DNA of 10,256 nucleotides, from contig JAAYQY010000402.1 in assembly GCA_012519125.1 (NCBI GenBank), positions 1 to 10,256 of the forward strand, written 5' to 3'. Every line of letters begins with the position of its first letter. Positions within the stretch are counted from its first letter, which is position 1. Under the pieces are notes generated by a model. That model ran no database searches and was not told the DNA's origin. It saw only the letters and a list, made by a program, of their open reading frames with translations. Source of the DNA: Spirochaetales bacterium (lineage in GTDB: Bacteria > Spirochaetota > Spirochaetia > Sphaerochaetales > Sphaerochaetaceae). The position numbers and the translations under genes were made by a program. Positions 1-5,759 of this stretch are shown here, piece by piece.

Positions 1-300
1 GCACTCTTGCTGATAGCGATTCCCAGCTTCTATCCGCTTGCATTCTTGCTCGGCGGCGCAAGTACAGCGCTCCTTCACATCCTTATGGTGGGAATTCTTC
101 TTGAGATATCCACCGATGAGAACCGTCCCATCTATACCGGAATCGGAGGTGCTGGGGCTCTGATGAATATCCTGTACCCTCTGCTTGCCGGACTTCTTCT
201 CCCCTATTTGGGGTTCCCCTTGGTGTTCATCCTTACCAGTTGCTACATGCTCATTGGGCTCTATGCGGCAAAACGCCTGGATTGCGGGACATTTGCTTGA
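1..300 (+). CDS. Major facilitator superfamily transporter, C-terminal fragment (5' end outside window)
   Basis: The frame is open from base 1 to a TGA at 298-300 and gives 99 residues, the last quarter of an integral membrane protein. It is almost entirely hydrophobic. Helix-like stretches are visible at about residues 1-33, 51-68 and 71-87, separated by a short polar loop (STDENRPIYTG). That loop, an acidic/Asn-Arg-Pro segment followed by Y/T-G and a small-residue helix, is typical of the helix 10-11 junction in bacterial MFS permeases. The protein should sit in the cytoplasmic membrane as a secondary transporter. The substrate cannot be told from this end. A hairpin with a pyrimidine-rich tail follows 21 bases after the stop, so the gene probably ends its transcription unit. 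The family call is by helix pattern and loop motif; another polytopic transporter is possible but less likely. Confidence 0.7.
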   Translation, partial: ALLLIAIPSFYPLAFLLGGASTALLHILMVGILLEISTDENRPIYTGIGGAGALMNILYPLLAGLLLPYLGFPLVFILTSCYMLIGLYAAKRLDCGTFA

Positions 301-320
301 GCCCATGCAAGGAGTATCAT

Positions 321-349
321 ACAGTGTCGTCAACGATACTGTTTCTTCC
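321..349 (+). terminator. Probable intrinsic terminator of the MFS transporter gene
   Basis: The arms CAGTGTCGT (322-330) and ACGATACTG (333-341) pair along nine positions with one G-U wobble, and A321-T342 adds a tenth pair. The tract TTTCTTCC follows at once. The stem is only moderately GC-rich and the U tract is interrupted, so termination may be partial. It lies just after the MFS stop and upstream of a separate promoter, where a terminator would be expected. Confidence 0.55.
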
Positions 350-359
350 ATTCGATTCC

Positions 360-387
360 TTGACGTGGAAAACAAACAGGCTATACT
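360..387 (+). promoter_or_regulatory. Sigma-70-type promoter for the GtrA-like gene
   Basis: The -35 box TTGACG (360-365, 5 of 6 consensus) and the -10 box TATACT (382-387, 5 of 6) are separated by 16 bp. The predicted start of transcription is near 394, leaving a leader of about 32 bases that contains the AAAGGA ribosome binding site at 415-420. This is the best promoter match in the window. Confidence 0.7.
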
Positions 388-425
388 CGGATTCAGCAAA
401 CATCTCTTTCGATAAAGGAACCCCC

Positions 426-866
426 ATGGACACCAAAGATACAGTTGCGCTGAGCAAGCAGGAGAATCTCGTCCAAATCGGGAAGTTCACCCTCTTCTCC
501 ATCAGTGCCGGCATCATCCAGGTGGTGGTGTTCACCCTTCTCGAGGAACTTATGCATCTGCCCTATTGGCCGAGTTACCTGATTGCACTCATTGCCAGCG
601 TCCTCTACAACTTCACCGTCAACAGGCGCTTCACGTTCAAGAGTGCAAACAACATACCCAAAGCCATGCTGCAACTGGGCATCTACTACGCGCTTTTCAC
701 CCCCCTTTCCACATGGTGGGGTGATGCTTTGGTACGCCACGGGTTCTCCGACTACCTCGTACTGGGGGGGACCATGGTGATCAACCTGATCACCGAGTTC
801 AGTGTAAATCGTTTCATCATCTACCGCACTTCCATGAACACCCGCGGACAAGAGAAGGCGCTCTAG
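426..866 (+). CDS. GtrA-like four-helix membrane protein
   Basis: This 146-residue protein starts at ATG 426, five bases after AAAGGA (415-420). The frame is open further upstream, but those codons cross the promoter and have no binding site. Four membrane segments are evident at about residues 21-43, 47-63, 81-98 and 109-126. The family hallmark, an Asn-Phe-x-x-Asn-Arg-x-Phe-Thr-Phe motif, lies at the end of helix 2 (62-71). A related FSVNRFIIYR follows helix 4 (125-134), reflecting the internal duplication of GtrA proteins. Characterised members act in the cytoplasmic membrane, for example in flipping undecaprenyl-phosphate-glucose for surface polysaccharide modification. Usual length is 120-150 residues, so this one is complete. 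The gene is monocistronic, with a convergent gene 39 bp downstream. No glycosyltransferase partner is next to it, so the exact cargo is unknown. Confidence 0.85.
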   Translation: MDTKDTVALSKQENLVQIGKFTLFSISAGIIQVVVFTLLEELMHLPYWPSYLIALIASVLYNFTVNRRFTFKSANNIPKAMLQLGIYYALFTPLSTWWGDALVRHGFSDYLVLGGTMVINLITEFSVNRFIIYRTSMNTRGQEKAL

Positions 867-905
867 GCACAAACTCCTGCTGCTCGTACCAAAGGATCAG
901 AACCA

Positions 906-1979
906 TCAGCAGGGAAGCGAGGGAGGGGAAAAGGCTTTTGACCAGCTTTGGGGCTGCGTTTCAATGGCTCTTCCCTCAATGCAGCTTGTGTGCCTGCACT
1001 GGGCAAGGTAGGAATCCTGCAGTGCCTCATGCAAGGGATACCCCTTTCCTCGGCAGGCATCCTCCATACACAAGGCGATGGCGATCTCATCATCATTGAA
1101 GCCAAGCGGCCAATACGGATTTCTGAAATGGTATGTATCACCAAAGGTAACGGCGCGCAGCGAGCGGGGATTGTTGTTGCTTCCACCATCCTCAATTCGC
1201 TGCAAGGTCTGCACTATCCCCTCATTGTCGTAATTGAGATACCTGACTTCGTTGTCAACAATCTCACCCCGCTCGGCGAAGAGGCTGAAGTGGCTGCTTC
1301 TGATACAGCTGTGGTACTGCACGTCTGCAAAATCGAAATATCCTGTCCTGCCATCAGCGAACGCAAACACCGCCACGGTGCGTTTGGTTTGGATACGCTC
1401 ACCAGAACACACCACCGTATCACGGGCTCCGGTCTTGACGATCCAGCTGGAACGGCACACAGCGCTGATGGTGCAAGGTTCTCCCTGCTCGGAAAGGAAA
1501 TGACGGATGAGGCTTGTCCCATGGTGATCATGCAGGCTGGCAACCCTCACTTCCGTAACAGGTCCCAATAGTGGTTGGATAGCACGACAGCTGTGGTAAT
1601 AGGGATAACGGTAATACTGCTCAGCAACAAACACCTTGCTCGTTGATGCTGCATATGCATGATACAGTGCGTTCAGCTTCTCCAATGACAGCGCGGTGAA
1701 CCCTGTCTCGCAGAGAACCGTTTCCCCATGTTTGATGAGCAGGAGCAACAACGATTCCATGCTGGAGGAAGGAACACTCAGAATGACCAGATCGTGGGGA
1801 CACGAGAGAGCCTCTGCAACATCACAGCTTGTCTCCACCTGATGAAGCCTTCTCACCTCCTCTGCCCGCTGGGGCGTACGAAGCACCCACTTTACCAAAG
1901 TGAAGCGGTCAGGAAGAGCCTTGATGATCCGAAAGAAGAAAAGAGAGCGCCATCCATAGCCGATAAGCAGTATCCGCAT
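906..1979 (-). CDS. Atypical Gfo/Idh/MocA-family oxidoreductase
   Basis: The predicted product is 357 residues, near the usual 330-400 of the family. I place the start at ATG 1979-1977 because AAGGAAGG lies about seven bases before it and MRILLIGYGWRS then begins directly with the first Rossmann strand. The frame is open further upstream without a better site. The N-terminal half looks like an NAD(P)-binding Rossmann domain: G7-Y-G-W-R11-S, then SVPSSSMESL (68-77) in the usual 'p..h' region. A C-terminal alpha/beta domain starts around 120 with EQYYRYP. The family's EKP motif is replaced by E91-T-G, so the conserved lysine is missing. HDHHGTSLIRHFL (150-162) resembles the segment where relatives carry active-site histidines. 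Family members oxidise or reduce sugars, inositols and their derivatives in the cytoplasm; the substrate here cannot be named. The gene stands alone behind its own promoter. Confidence 0.72.
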   Translation of the reverse strand: MRILLIGYGWRSLFFFRIIKALPDRFTLVKWVLRTPQRAEEVRRLHQVETSCDVAEALSCPHDLVILSVPSSSMESLLLLLIKHGETVLCETGFTALSLEKLNALYHAYAASTSKVFVAEQYYRYPYYHSCRAIQPLLGPVTEVRVASLHDHHGTSLIRHFLSEQGEPCTISAVCRSSWIVKTGARDTVVCSGERIQTKRTVAVFAFADGRTGYFDFADVQYHSCIRSSHFSLFAERGEIVDNEVRYLNYDNEGIVQTLQRIEDGGSNNNPRSLRAVTFGDTYHFRNPYWPLGFNDDEIAIALCMEDACRGKGYPLHEALQDSYLAQCRHTSCIEGRAIETQPQSWSKAFSPPSLPC

Positions 1980-2017
1980 AGCAAACCTTCCTTGCATGTA
2001 GGTATGTCCATGAGGCA

Positions 2018-2026
2018 ACTATACCA
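2018..2026 (-). promoter_or_regulatory. Extended -10 promoter for the Gfo/Idh/MocA-like gene
   Basis: On the minus strand TGG-TATAGT occurs with the hexamer at 2023-2018. TATAGT matches 5 of 6 of the -10 consensus and is preceded by the TGn extension. No good -35 hexamer lies 16-18 bp upstream, as expected for extended -10 promoters. Transcription would begin near 2011 and leave a leader of about 32 bases with AAGGAAGG before the ATG. Confidence 0.5.
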
Positions 2027-2140
2027 CATCAACAAAGCCTAACGGACTATTGCACCGTGTTTCAGGTTTCTGGCAGCAAGAAACCCTCTTAAGGAAGTGA
2101 TGTTGCCCTGCTGGACACCAAACCCAGATGCAGGCATCAT

Positions 2141-2152
2141 AGGGAGGAGGAG
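2141..2152 (+). promoter_or_regulatory. Strong Shine-Dalgarno in front of the broken GFA gene
   Basis: AGGGAGGAGGAG ends six bases before the ATG at 2159. It selects this ATG over the out-of-frame ATG at 2155, because only the 2159 frame encodes the recognisable GFA N-terminus. The site remains strong although the gene behind it is broken. Confidence 0.6.
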
Positions 2153-2158
2153 TTATGC

Positions 2159-2385
2159 ATGAATCAGCACAAAGGATCTTGTCTTTGTGGGAAGGTCACC
2201 TTCGAAGTACGAGGTGATTTTCAGAGCTTCTACCTCTGCCATTGCAGATTTTGACGGTGGTCCCTGCAGGATGTCTTGATACCAAGACAGACATCCGACC
2301 CGATGGACATATTTTCATTGCTGACAAGGCTGATTGGGATCATGATCTCGAGCACATCAAATCATTCCCGCATCTTCCCGAATAG
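2159..2385 (+). pseudogene. GFA-type (CENP-V/GFA domain) zinc protein, internally deleted
   Basis: The 2159 frame encodes 31 residues starting MNQHKGSCLCGKVTFEV and running to CHCRF, then stops at TGA 2252-2254. This is the typical N-terminus of the GFA family, with zinc-ligand cysteines C8, C10, C27 and C29. The next frame, from about 2251, encodes LTVVPAGCLDTKTDIRPDGH and continues to HLPE with a TAG at 2383-2385; this matches the C-terminal part of the same family. Family members are about 120-140 residues, so some 50-60 central residues appear lost between 'CRFC' and 'LTVVPAG', including the second Cys-x-x-Cys-type zinc site. The junction lies near 2253/2254 and also breaks the reading frame. 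Intact relatives were first described as glutathione-dependent formaldehyde-activating enzymes, but most have no proven role. The size of the loss is inferred from memory of the family; the two frames and the stop are seen directly. A natural deletion seems likelier than a sequencing error, because a single-base change would not remove the middle. Confidence 0.8.
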
Positions 2386-2428
2386 AGTCACCCCAAAGAA
2401 GAGATGCCAAAGGGGGAATGCCGGAATA

Positions 2429-2457
2429 TTGTGCATTGCAGCCCTTTCCTTTACAGT
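2429..2457 (+). promoter_or_regulatory. Weak candidate promoter for the PhzF-family gene
   Basis: TTGTGC (2429-2434) and TACAGT (2452-2457) are separated by 17 bp, matching 3 of 6 and 4 of 6 consensus bases. Transcription would begin near 2464, about 28 bases before the TTG start. The match is modest. The gene may instead be transcribed through the broken GFA gene upstream. Confidence 0.3.
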
Positions 2458-2491
2458 TTCGGATGCAGGAAAACCAATGAAGAGGTGAGAT

Positions 2492-3367
2492 TTGCAGTAT
2501 TACCATGTTGATGTTTTCTCAAAAGGCCCACTCACAGGAAATGGATTGACCGTTTTGGTTTGCAGCCAGTTTCCCACCCCTGAAACCATGCTTCGGATAA
2601 CTCGGGAGATGAAGCAATATGAGACCATATTCCTGAAACATCTCCAAGATTGCGAATACAGAGCAAGAATTTTCACAAAAGATGAAGAGTTGGACTTCGC
2701 GGGACATCCTGTGCTTGGTGCTGCAGCTGTGATACACAGGGCCCATGTGGGGAAAGAGAATGCGGAAATTCTGTTTCATCTGAATGGCAAGGATGTTTCT
2801 GTTGCCAGTTCGGCAATCGACGGCAAGCACGAATACACCTGCAGGATGAACCAGGGAGCAGCAACAATACTCGGCCACATTCCCGTATCCGACTATCTGA
2901 AACTGATCGAACCCCTTGGGTTGGATGTGGACAATCTTGCTCCAGGATATCCTTTGCAAGTCGTCACAACAGGCCTGCCTTACCTGATAGTACCCGTTCG
3001 CAGCGGGCTGGAAAGAACAGGAATTTCCTCATCAGCCCATGAATCGCTGGTTTCCTCCTATGGTGCCAAGTTTGTCTATGTATTTGCTGTTGATACCATG
3101 GAAGGCAGAACATGGGATTTCAGTGGATTGGAAGACGTTGCAACAGGCAGCGCGGCTGGACCGGTAGGGGCATACCTGTGTGAACACGGCGCCTATAGGG
3201 AAGGGGAAGAAATCATCCTGCACCAAGGACGATTTGTCGGAAGGCCAAGCGAACTGCATATCCTGAAAGAGAGAGAAACAGGAAACATGATTGTCAGCGG
3301 AAATGTATCCATCGTTGCTGAAGGAACCTTCTTTGGTGATACGTCCCCTAGCGAAGTATTTGATTGA
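2492..3367 (+). CDS. PhzF-family isomerase/epimerase-like protein
   Basis: This 291-residue protein has the normal PhzF length (260-300). I take TTG 2492 as start: GAGGTGA lies just upstream, and MQYYHVDVFSKGPLTGNGLTV is the standard first beta-strand with the G-N-G turn. Residue E44 in KQYETIFL aligns with the catalytic glutamate of PhzF. D68-F-A-G-H-P73 is the conserved motif of the first half. EDVATGSAAG (214-223) is the conserved motif at the second-half active site. The fold is two pseudo-symmetric halves related to diaminopimelate epimerase. PhzF itself isomerises trans-2,3-dihydro-3-hydroxyanthranilate in phenazine synthesis, but most family members have unknown substrates, and no phenazine gene is present here. 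The protein lacks a signal peptide and should be cytoplasmic. Its last 20 bases overlap the end of the convergent dehydrogenase gene. Confidence 0.88.
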   Translation: MQYYHVDVFSKGPLTGNGLTVLVCSQFPTPETMLRITREMKQYETIFLKHLQDCEYRARIFTKDEELDFAGHPVLGAAAVIHRAHVGKENAEILFHLNGKDVSVASSAIDGKHEYTCRMNQGAATILGHIPVSDYLKLIEPLGLDVDNLAPGYPLQVVTTGLPYLIVPVRSGLERTGISSSAHESLVSSYGAKFVYVFAVDTMEGRTWDFSGLEDVATGSAAGPVGAYLCEHGAYREGEEIILHQGRFVGRPSELHILKERETGNMIVSGNVSIVAEGTFFGDTSPSEVFD

Positions 3368-4142
3368 TGATTCCCGTTTGCCAAGAATGAGGCAGAAGAT
3401 GCATGAGCCTGAGCAAGATATTGCAATTGATGGTGTAGACATATCGCGGCCGTTTGGTTTGGAGTATCCGCAATGCCAGGTTTCCGATAGCCTGAGGGGG
3501 GATGCTGCGCGATTCAACCCGGTCAACAATCGACCGGAATCGGGCGGCATTGCAGGAATACAGCTTTGTGTTTCCGCAAAAGGAATCCAATCGATTTTTT
3601 GAAACCTGCAAGAGCCCTGTTTCCACGGCTCCCGGACGGATTACGGACACCCCGTATCCGAGAAGCTGAAGTTCCATACGAAGCGAATAGGCATAGCGCT
3701 CAAGTGCTGTCTTGGCAACTCCGTAGAGACCAGTGAACGGAAGCGGGTCCAACGGTGCAAGTTCGCTACTGGTGATGATGATCCTTCCGTTAGGTTCCAA
3801 TAAGGGGAGAAAAAGGCGGTTGATGCGGTACACCCCAAACAAATTGATATCAAACAATCGGATGAACTCAGGTTCGGGAATCTCTACCAGAGAGTTCAGG
3901 TCATACACCCCCGCAAAATGTAATATTGCTTTGAGTGATCCAGCCTCTTCCTTGATGCAGGCAAACGCAGTTTCCAATTGTGCGCTATCTGTTACATCAG
4001 CAGCAAGAAAACGGAAGGAGAAAGCCTCACTAGGCTGCTGAAAATCCAAACCAAACACGGTATAGCCGGAGGCAACCAAAAGCTCACAGGTTGCAAATCC
4101 CATGCCTCCAGCTACCCCAGTTATAAGAACATTCATACTCAT
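3348..4142 (-). CDS. Short-chain dehydrogenase/reductase (classical SDR type)
   Basis: The product is 264 residues from ATG 4142, which lies seven bases after AGAGGT. A second ATG two codons later would be too far from that site. The N-terminus MSMNVLITGVAGGMG carries the cofactor motif T8-G-x-x-x-G13-x-G15. Aspartate D33 ends the second strand, which in this family favours NAD(H) over NADP(H). D49-V50 contacts adenine in homologues. HFAG (75-78) replaces the common NNAG. N100 lies in the DINLFGVYR helix, and S125/S126 with Y140-x-x-x-K144 complete the catalytic set. IRPGAVETG (168-176) is the usual loop after strand six. Such enzymes oxidise alcohols or reduce ketones in the cytoplasm; the substrate is not predictable. 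The C-terminal 50 residues carry a hydrophobic patch but no clear membrane anchor. The gene is divergent from a GNAT gene and convergent with the PhzF-family gene. Confidence 0.85.
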   Translation of the reverse strand: MSMNVLITGVAGGMGFATCELLVASGYTVFGLDFQQPSEAFSFRFLAADVTDSAQLETAFACIKEEAGSLKAILHFAGVYDLNSLVEIPEPEFIRLFDINLFGVYRINRLFLPLLEPNGRIIITSSELAPLDPLPFTGLYGVAKTALERYAYSLRMELQLLGYGVSVIRPGAVETGLLQVSKNRLDSFCGNTKLYSCNAARFRSIVDRVESRSIPPQAIGNLALRILQTKRPRYVYTINCNILLRLMHLLPHSWQTGIINQILR

Positions 4143-4170
4143 ACGACTGACCTCTTTTTCCGTATCTCCA

Positions 4171-4176
4171 ACTATA
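4171..4176 (-). promoter_or_regulatory. Candidate -10 box for the SDR gene
   Basis: On the minus strand TATAGT (4176-4171) lies 28 bases before the SDR ATG. A -35 match at 17 bp is poor (TGGATT). The spacer is filled by the interrupted inverted repeat CCTGA-N7-TCAGG (4177-4193), which could be a regulator site. The ten bases GGTATAGTTG are shared with the promoter of the Gfo/Idh/MocA-like gene. Confidence 0.4.
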
Positions 4177-4193
4177 CCTGAACCTATGTCAGG
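4177..4193. repeat. Interrupted inverted repeat CCTGA-N7-TCAGG, candidate operator
   Basis: CCTGA (4177-4181) and TCAGG (4189-4193) are perfect inverted arms centred just upstream of the SDR -10 box, where a bound protein would block RNA polymerase. Read on the minus strand it contains CCTGACATAGG, close to the CCTGACAGG core of the larger palindrome about 100 bp away. The arms are only 5 bp, so chance is possible. Confidence 0.35.
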
Positions 4194-4216
4194 AATCCAC
4201 ATTGCATGCCAACCTA

Positions 4217-4245
4217 TGGACAGGGAATCGGACACCGAGCATAGT
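4217..4245 (+). promoter_or_regulatory. Candidate sigma-70 promoter for the GNAT gene
   Basis: TGGACA (4217-4222, 5 of 6) and CATAGT (4240-4245, 4 of 6) are separated by the ideal 17 bp. Transcription would begin near 4252 and run through the 25-bp palindrome at 4273-4297 before reaching the coding region. Confidence 0.45.
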
Positions 4246-4272
4246 GAGACTGCACAAGCCTGAAGAAAGGAA

Positions 4273-4297
4273 CATGAGGACCTGACAGGTCTTCATG
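4273..4297. repeat. 25-bp near-perfect palindrome in the SDR-GNAT divergent region
   Basis: Two 12-base arms flank a single central A at 4285, and 11 of 12 positions pair; the exception (4278/4292) is G-U in RNA. The core is GACCTGACAGGTC and the ends are CATGA/TCATG. No U tract follows, so it is not a terminator. It lies about 21 bases after the predicted GNAT transcription start and ends 14 bases before the chosen ATG. It therefore looks like an operator that could control GNAT and possibly the divergent SDR gene. A leader RNA hairpin is the alternative. Confidence 0.55.
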
Positions 4298-4311
4298 ATG
4301 TGGTGGTACAC

Positions 4312-4842
4312 ATGAAACGGGGCGAAATACGACTCATGAAGGTTGCCAAGACGACCATGCACGAACAAACGGTCTTGAAAAACCTGCTGAAAATGTACTG
4401 TTATGAATGGTCGCACTACAACAAGCTTGCAGTGAATACAGACGGGGAATTTGCATTCAAGACGCACGCATCAGACTATTGGACGAAAGAGGGGTATCAT
4501 GCCTATCTCATCGCAGTCGGTGAGAACTGGGCAGGATTTGTACTCTTTGACAATGAAGGTTTCATCGTGCACAAGAACTACGACTACTCTATGGCTGAAT
4601 TTTTTGTCTTATATCCGTATCGGTGCAGCGGAGTCGGAAGGTATGTGGCCACCTCCATCTTCGATTCGTTTGCAGGAGGATGGGAGATCGGATGCCATCC
4701 GAAGAATGAGGCTTCCGTGCATTTCTGGGAAAAGGTTATCAACTGCTATACGGCAGGATCCTATGAGATGATACGTTCCTGCCCTTCCTATCGGTACCAT
4801 GATGGTACGTTTGGTGATGTCCTCTCGTTCAGGGCAAGGTAA
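4312..4842 (+). CDS. GNAT-family N-acetyltransferase (COG5628-like)
   Basis: From ATG 4312 the protein has 176 residues. This start follows GGTGG (4302-4306) by five bases. ATG 4336, eight codons later, would give the more usual beginning 'MKVAKTT' of this family but has no good binding site, so either is possible. The GNAT core is clear: AYLIAVGENWAGFVLFD (64-80) forms strands 2-3, DYSMAEFFVLYPYR (91-104) strand 4, and R104-C-S-G107-V-G109 is the acetyl-CoA pyrophosphate loop (R/Q-x-x-G-x-G/A). HPKNEASVHFWEKVI (129-143) is the conserved motif B region of this subfamily. Such cytoplasmic enzymes move acetyl groups to amines of small molecules or proteins; the acceptor is unknown. The gene has its own promoter and lies beside a strong palindrome suggestive of regulation. 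Confidence 0.85.
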   Translation: MKRGEIRLMKVAKTTMHEQTVLKNLLKMYCYEWSHYNKLAVNTDGEFAFKTHASDYWTKEGYHAYLIAVGENWAGFVLFDNEGFIVHKNYDYSMAEFFVLYPYRCSGVGRYVATSIFDSFAGGWEIGCHPKNEASVHFWEKVINCYTAGSYEMIRSCPSYRYHDGTFGDVLSFRAR

Positions 4843-4957
4843 TGCACAAAAGGAAGCAGAAAGAAGACCAAACCTGCTTTGCATCCTCGACGCAGGGTGA
4901 TACGCTCAGAGAGGCATTGCATCATCTGGCATGCCCCGCAACTCAGTAGGAGGCTAT

Positions 4958-5719
4958 ATGAACGATTGGTTTACCAGAGACACCATAGATCCAGACACGT
5001 ACATCCTCAGTGAATACCGGCATTGGGAAGAAACCCATTGCTATCTTCTGAATGGCTCCAAAAAGAGTCTTCTCATCGATACGGGATTGGGAATCTGCAA
5101 TATCAGCGAGCAAGTGGTGAAATTGACGGAGAAGCCCGTGGCAGCCGTGGCAACACACATCCATTGGGACCATATCGGCGGTCATACATACTTCCCTGAT
5201 TTCTACGCCCATGCGGACGAGCTGAACTGGCTCAACGGAGAATTCCCCCTCTCCTTGGAACAAATCAGGGATATGGTGATGGATCGCTGCGAAGCCCCTG
5301 CCGGGTATGACGTTGCAAGCTACGAATTCTTTCAAGGCAACCCCACCCGGATTCTTGAGGATGGGGATGAGATCGACCTGGGAGGAAGAATCATCAAGGT
5401 GCTGCACACCCCGGGGCACTCGCCTGGACACATGTGTTTTTGGGAAGAAGCGCGAGGCTACCTGTTTACCGGGGATCTGGTCTACAAGGATACCCTCTTC
5501 GCCTACTACCCTTCCACCGATCCCCAAGCCTATCTCACTTCCCTGAAAAAGATAGCAGCCTTGCCTGCAAAACGGGTCTTCCCGGCACACCATAGCTTGG
5601 ATATCCAACCAGAAATACTGGTGCGAATGCGCAATGCATTTCAGGAGTTGGATGCACAAGGCAACCTTCGCCATGGCAGTGGCATCCATGACTACGGGGA
5701 CTGGGCTGTATGGTTGTAG
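4958..5719 (+). CDS. Metallo-beta-lactamase-fold hydrolase (glyoxalase II-like)
   Basis: The 253-residue product starts at ATG 4958, four bases after AGGAGG (4948-4953). An in-frame ATG at 4931 lacks such a site. The metal motif H67-x-H69-x-D71-H72 sits in THIHWDHIGGH. The other ligands are H154 in TPGHSPGH, D173 in FTGD, and H211 in PAHH. Together these form the complete binuclear zinc site of the family, so it is likely active. It lacks a signal peptide, so it should be cytoplasmic. Relatives hydrolyse thioesters, lactones, phosphodiesters or phosphonate-type substrates. The glyoxalase II-like order of motifs fits a thioesterase or lactonase, but no specificity is certain. The gene follows the GNAT gene by 115 bp in the same direction, with no firm promoter or terminator between them. 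Its 3' end faces the hexosaminidase gene 40 bp away. Confidence 0.87.
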   Translation: MNDWFTRDTIDPDTYILSEYRHWEETHCYLLNGSKKSLLIDTGLGICNISEQVVKLTEKPVAAVATHIHWDHIGGHTYFPDFYAHADELNWLNGEFPLSLEQIRDMVMDRCEAPAGYDVASYEFFQGNPTRILEDGDEIDLGGRIIKVLHTPGHSPGHMCFWEEARGYLFTGDLVYKDTLFAYYPSTDPQAYLTSLKKIAALPAKRVFPAHHSLDIQPEILVRMRNAFQELDAQGNLRHGSGIHDYGDWAVWL

Positions 5720-5759
5720 CAGTTGGAACTAGATGACCAATTGAAAGCTTGCTCACATT

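Noticed and set aside
393..872. Minus-strand open frame (159 codons) opposite the GtrA-like gene
   Set aside because: It crosses the promoter of the GtrA-like gene and its translation has no membrane or domain pattern; the plus frame is clearly the real gene.
876..913. Inverted repeat CCTGCTG...CAGCAGG between the convergent GtrA-like and Gfo/Idh/MocA-like genes, considered as a bidirectional terminator
   Set aside because: The loop is 24 bases and no U tract follows on either strand.
948..1571. Open frame on the plus strand (207 codons) inside the Gfo/Idh/MocA-like gene
   Set aside because: It is antisense to a recognisable Rossmann protein, has no family motif and no convincing start site.
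2276..2488. Open frame of 70 codons across the end of the broken GFA gene
   Set aside because: It is an out-of-frame reading; the neighbouring frame encodes the recognisable GFA C-terminus.
4274..4285. Three-codon leader frame ATG AGG ACC TGA preceded by AAAGGA in the GNAT leader
   Set aside because: Such short frames arise easily by chance, and the sequence is better explained by the palindrome it lies in.
4879..4906. TTGCAT-16-TACGCT as a promoter for the metallo-hydrolase gene
   Set aside because: Only 3 of 6 matches in each box; not distinguishable from background.
4943..5689. Long open frame on the minus strand (248 codons) opposite the metallo-hydrolase gene
   Set aside because: The plus strand has a complete HxHxDH metal site and a good ribosome binding site. 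The minus translation shows no recognisable domain and is best explained as codon-bias shadow.
5720..5743. Weak hairpin CAGTTGG/CCAATTG just after the metallo-hydrolase stop, considered as a terminator
   Set aside because: Seven pairs including a G-U, a ten-base loop and no U tract; a second candidate, GCTTG/CAAGC at 5748-5765, is weaker still.
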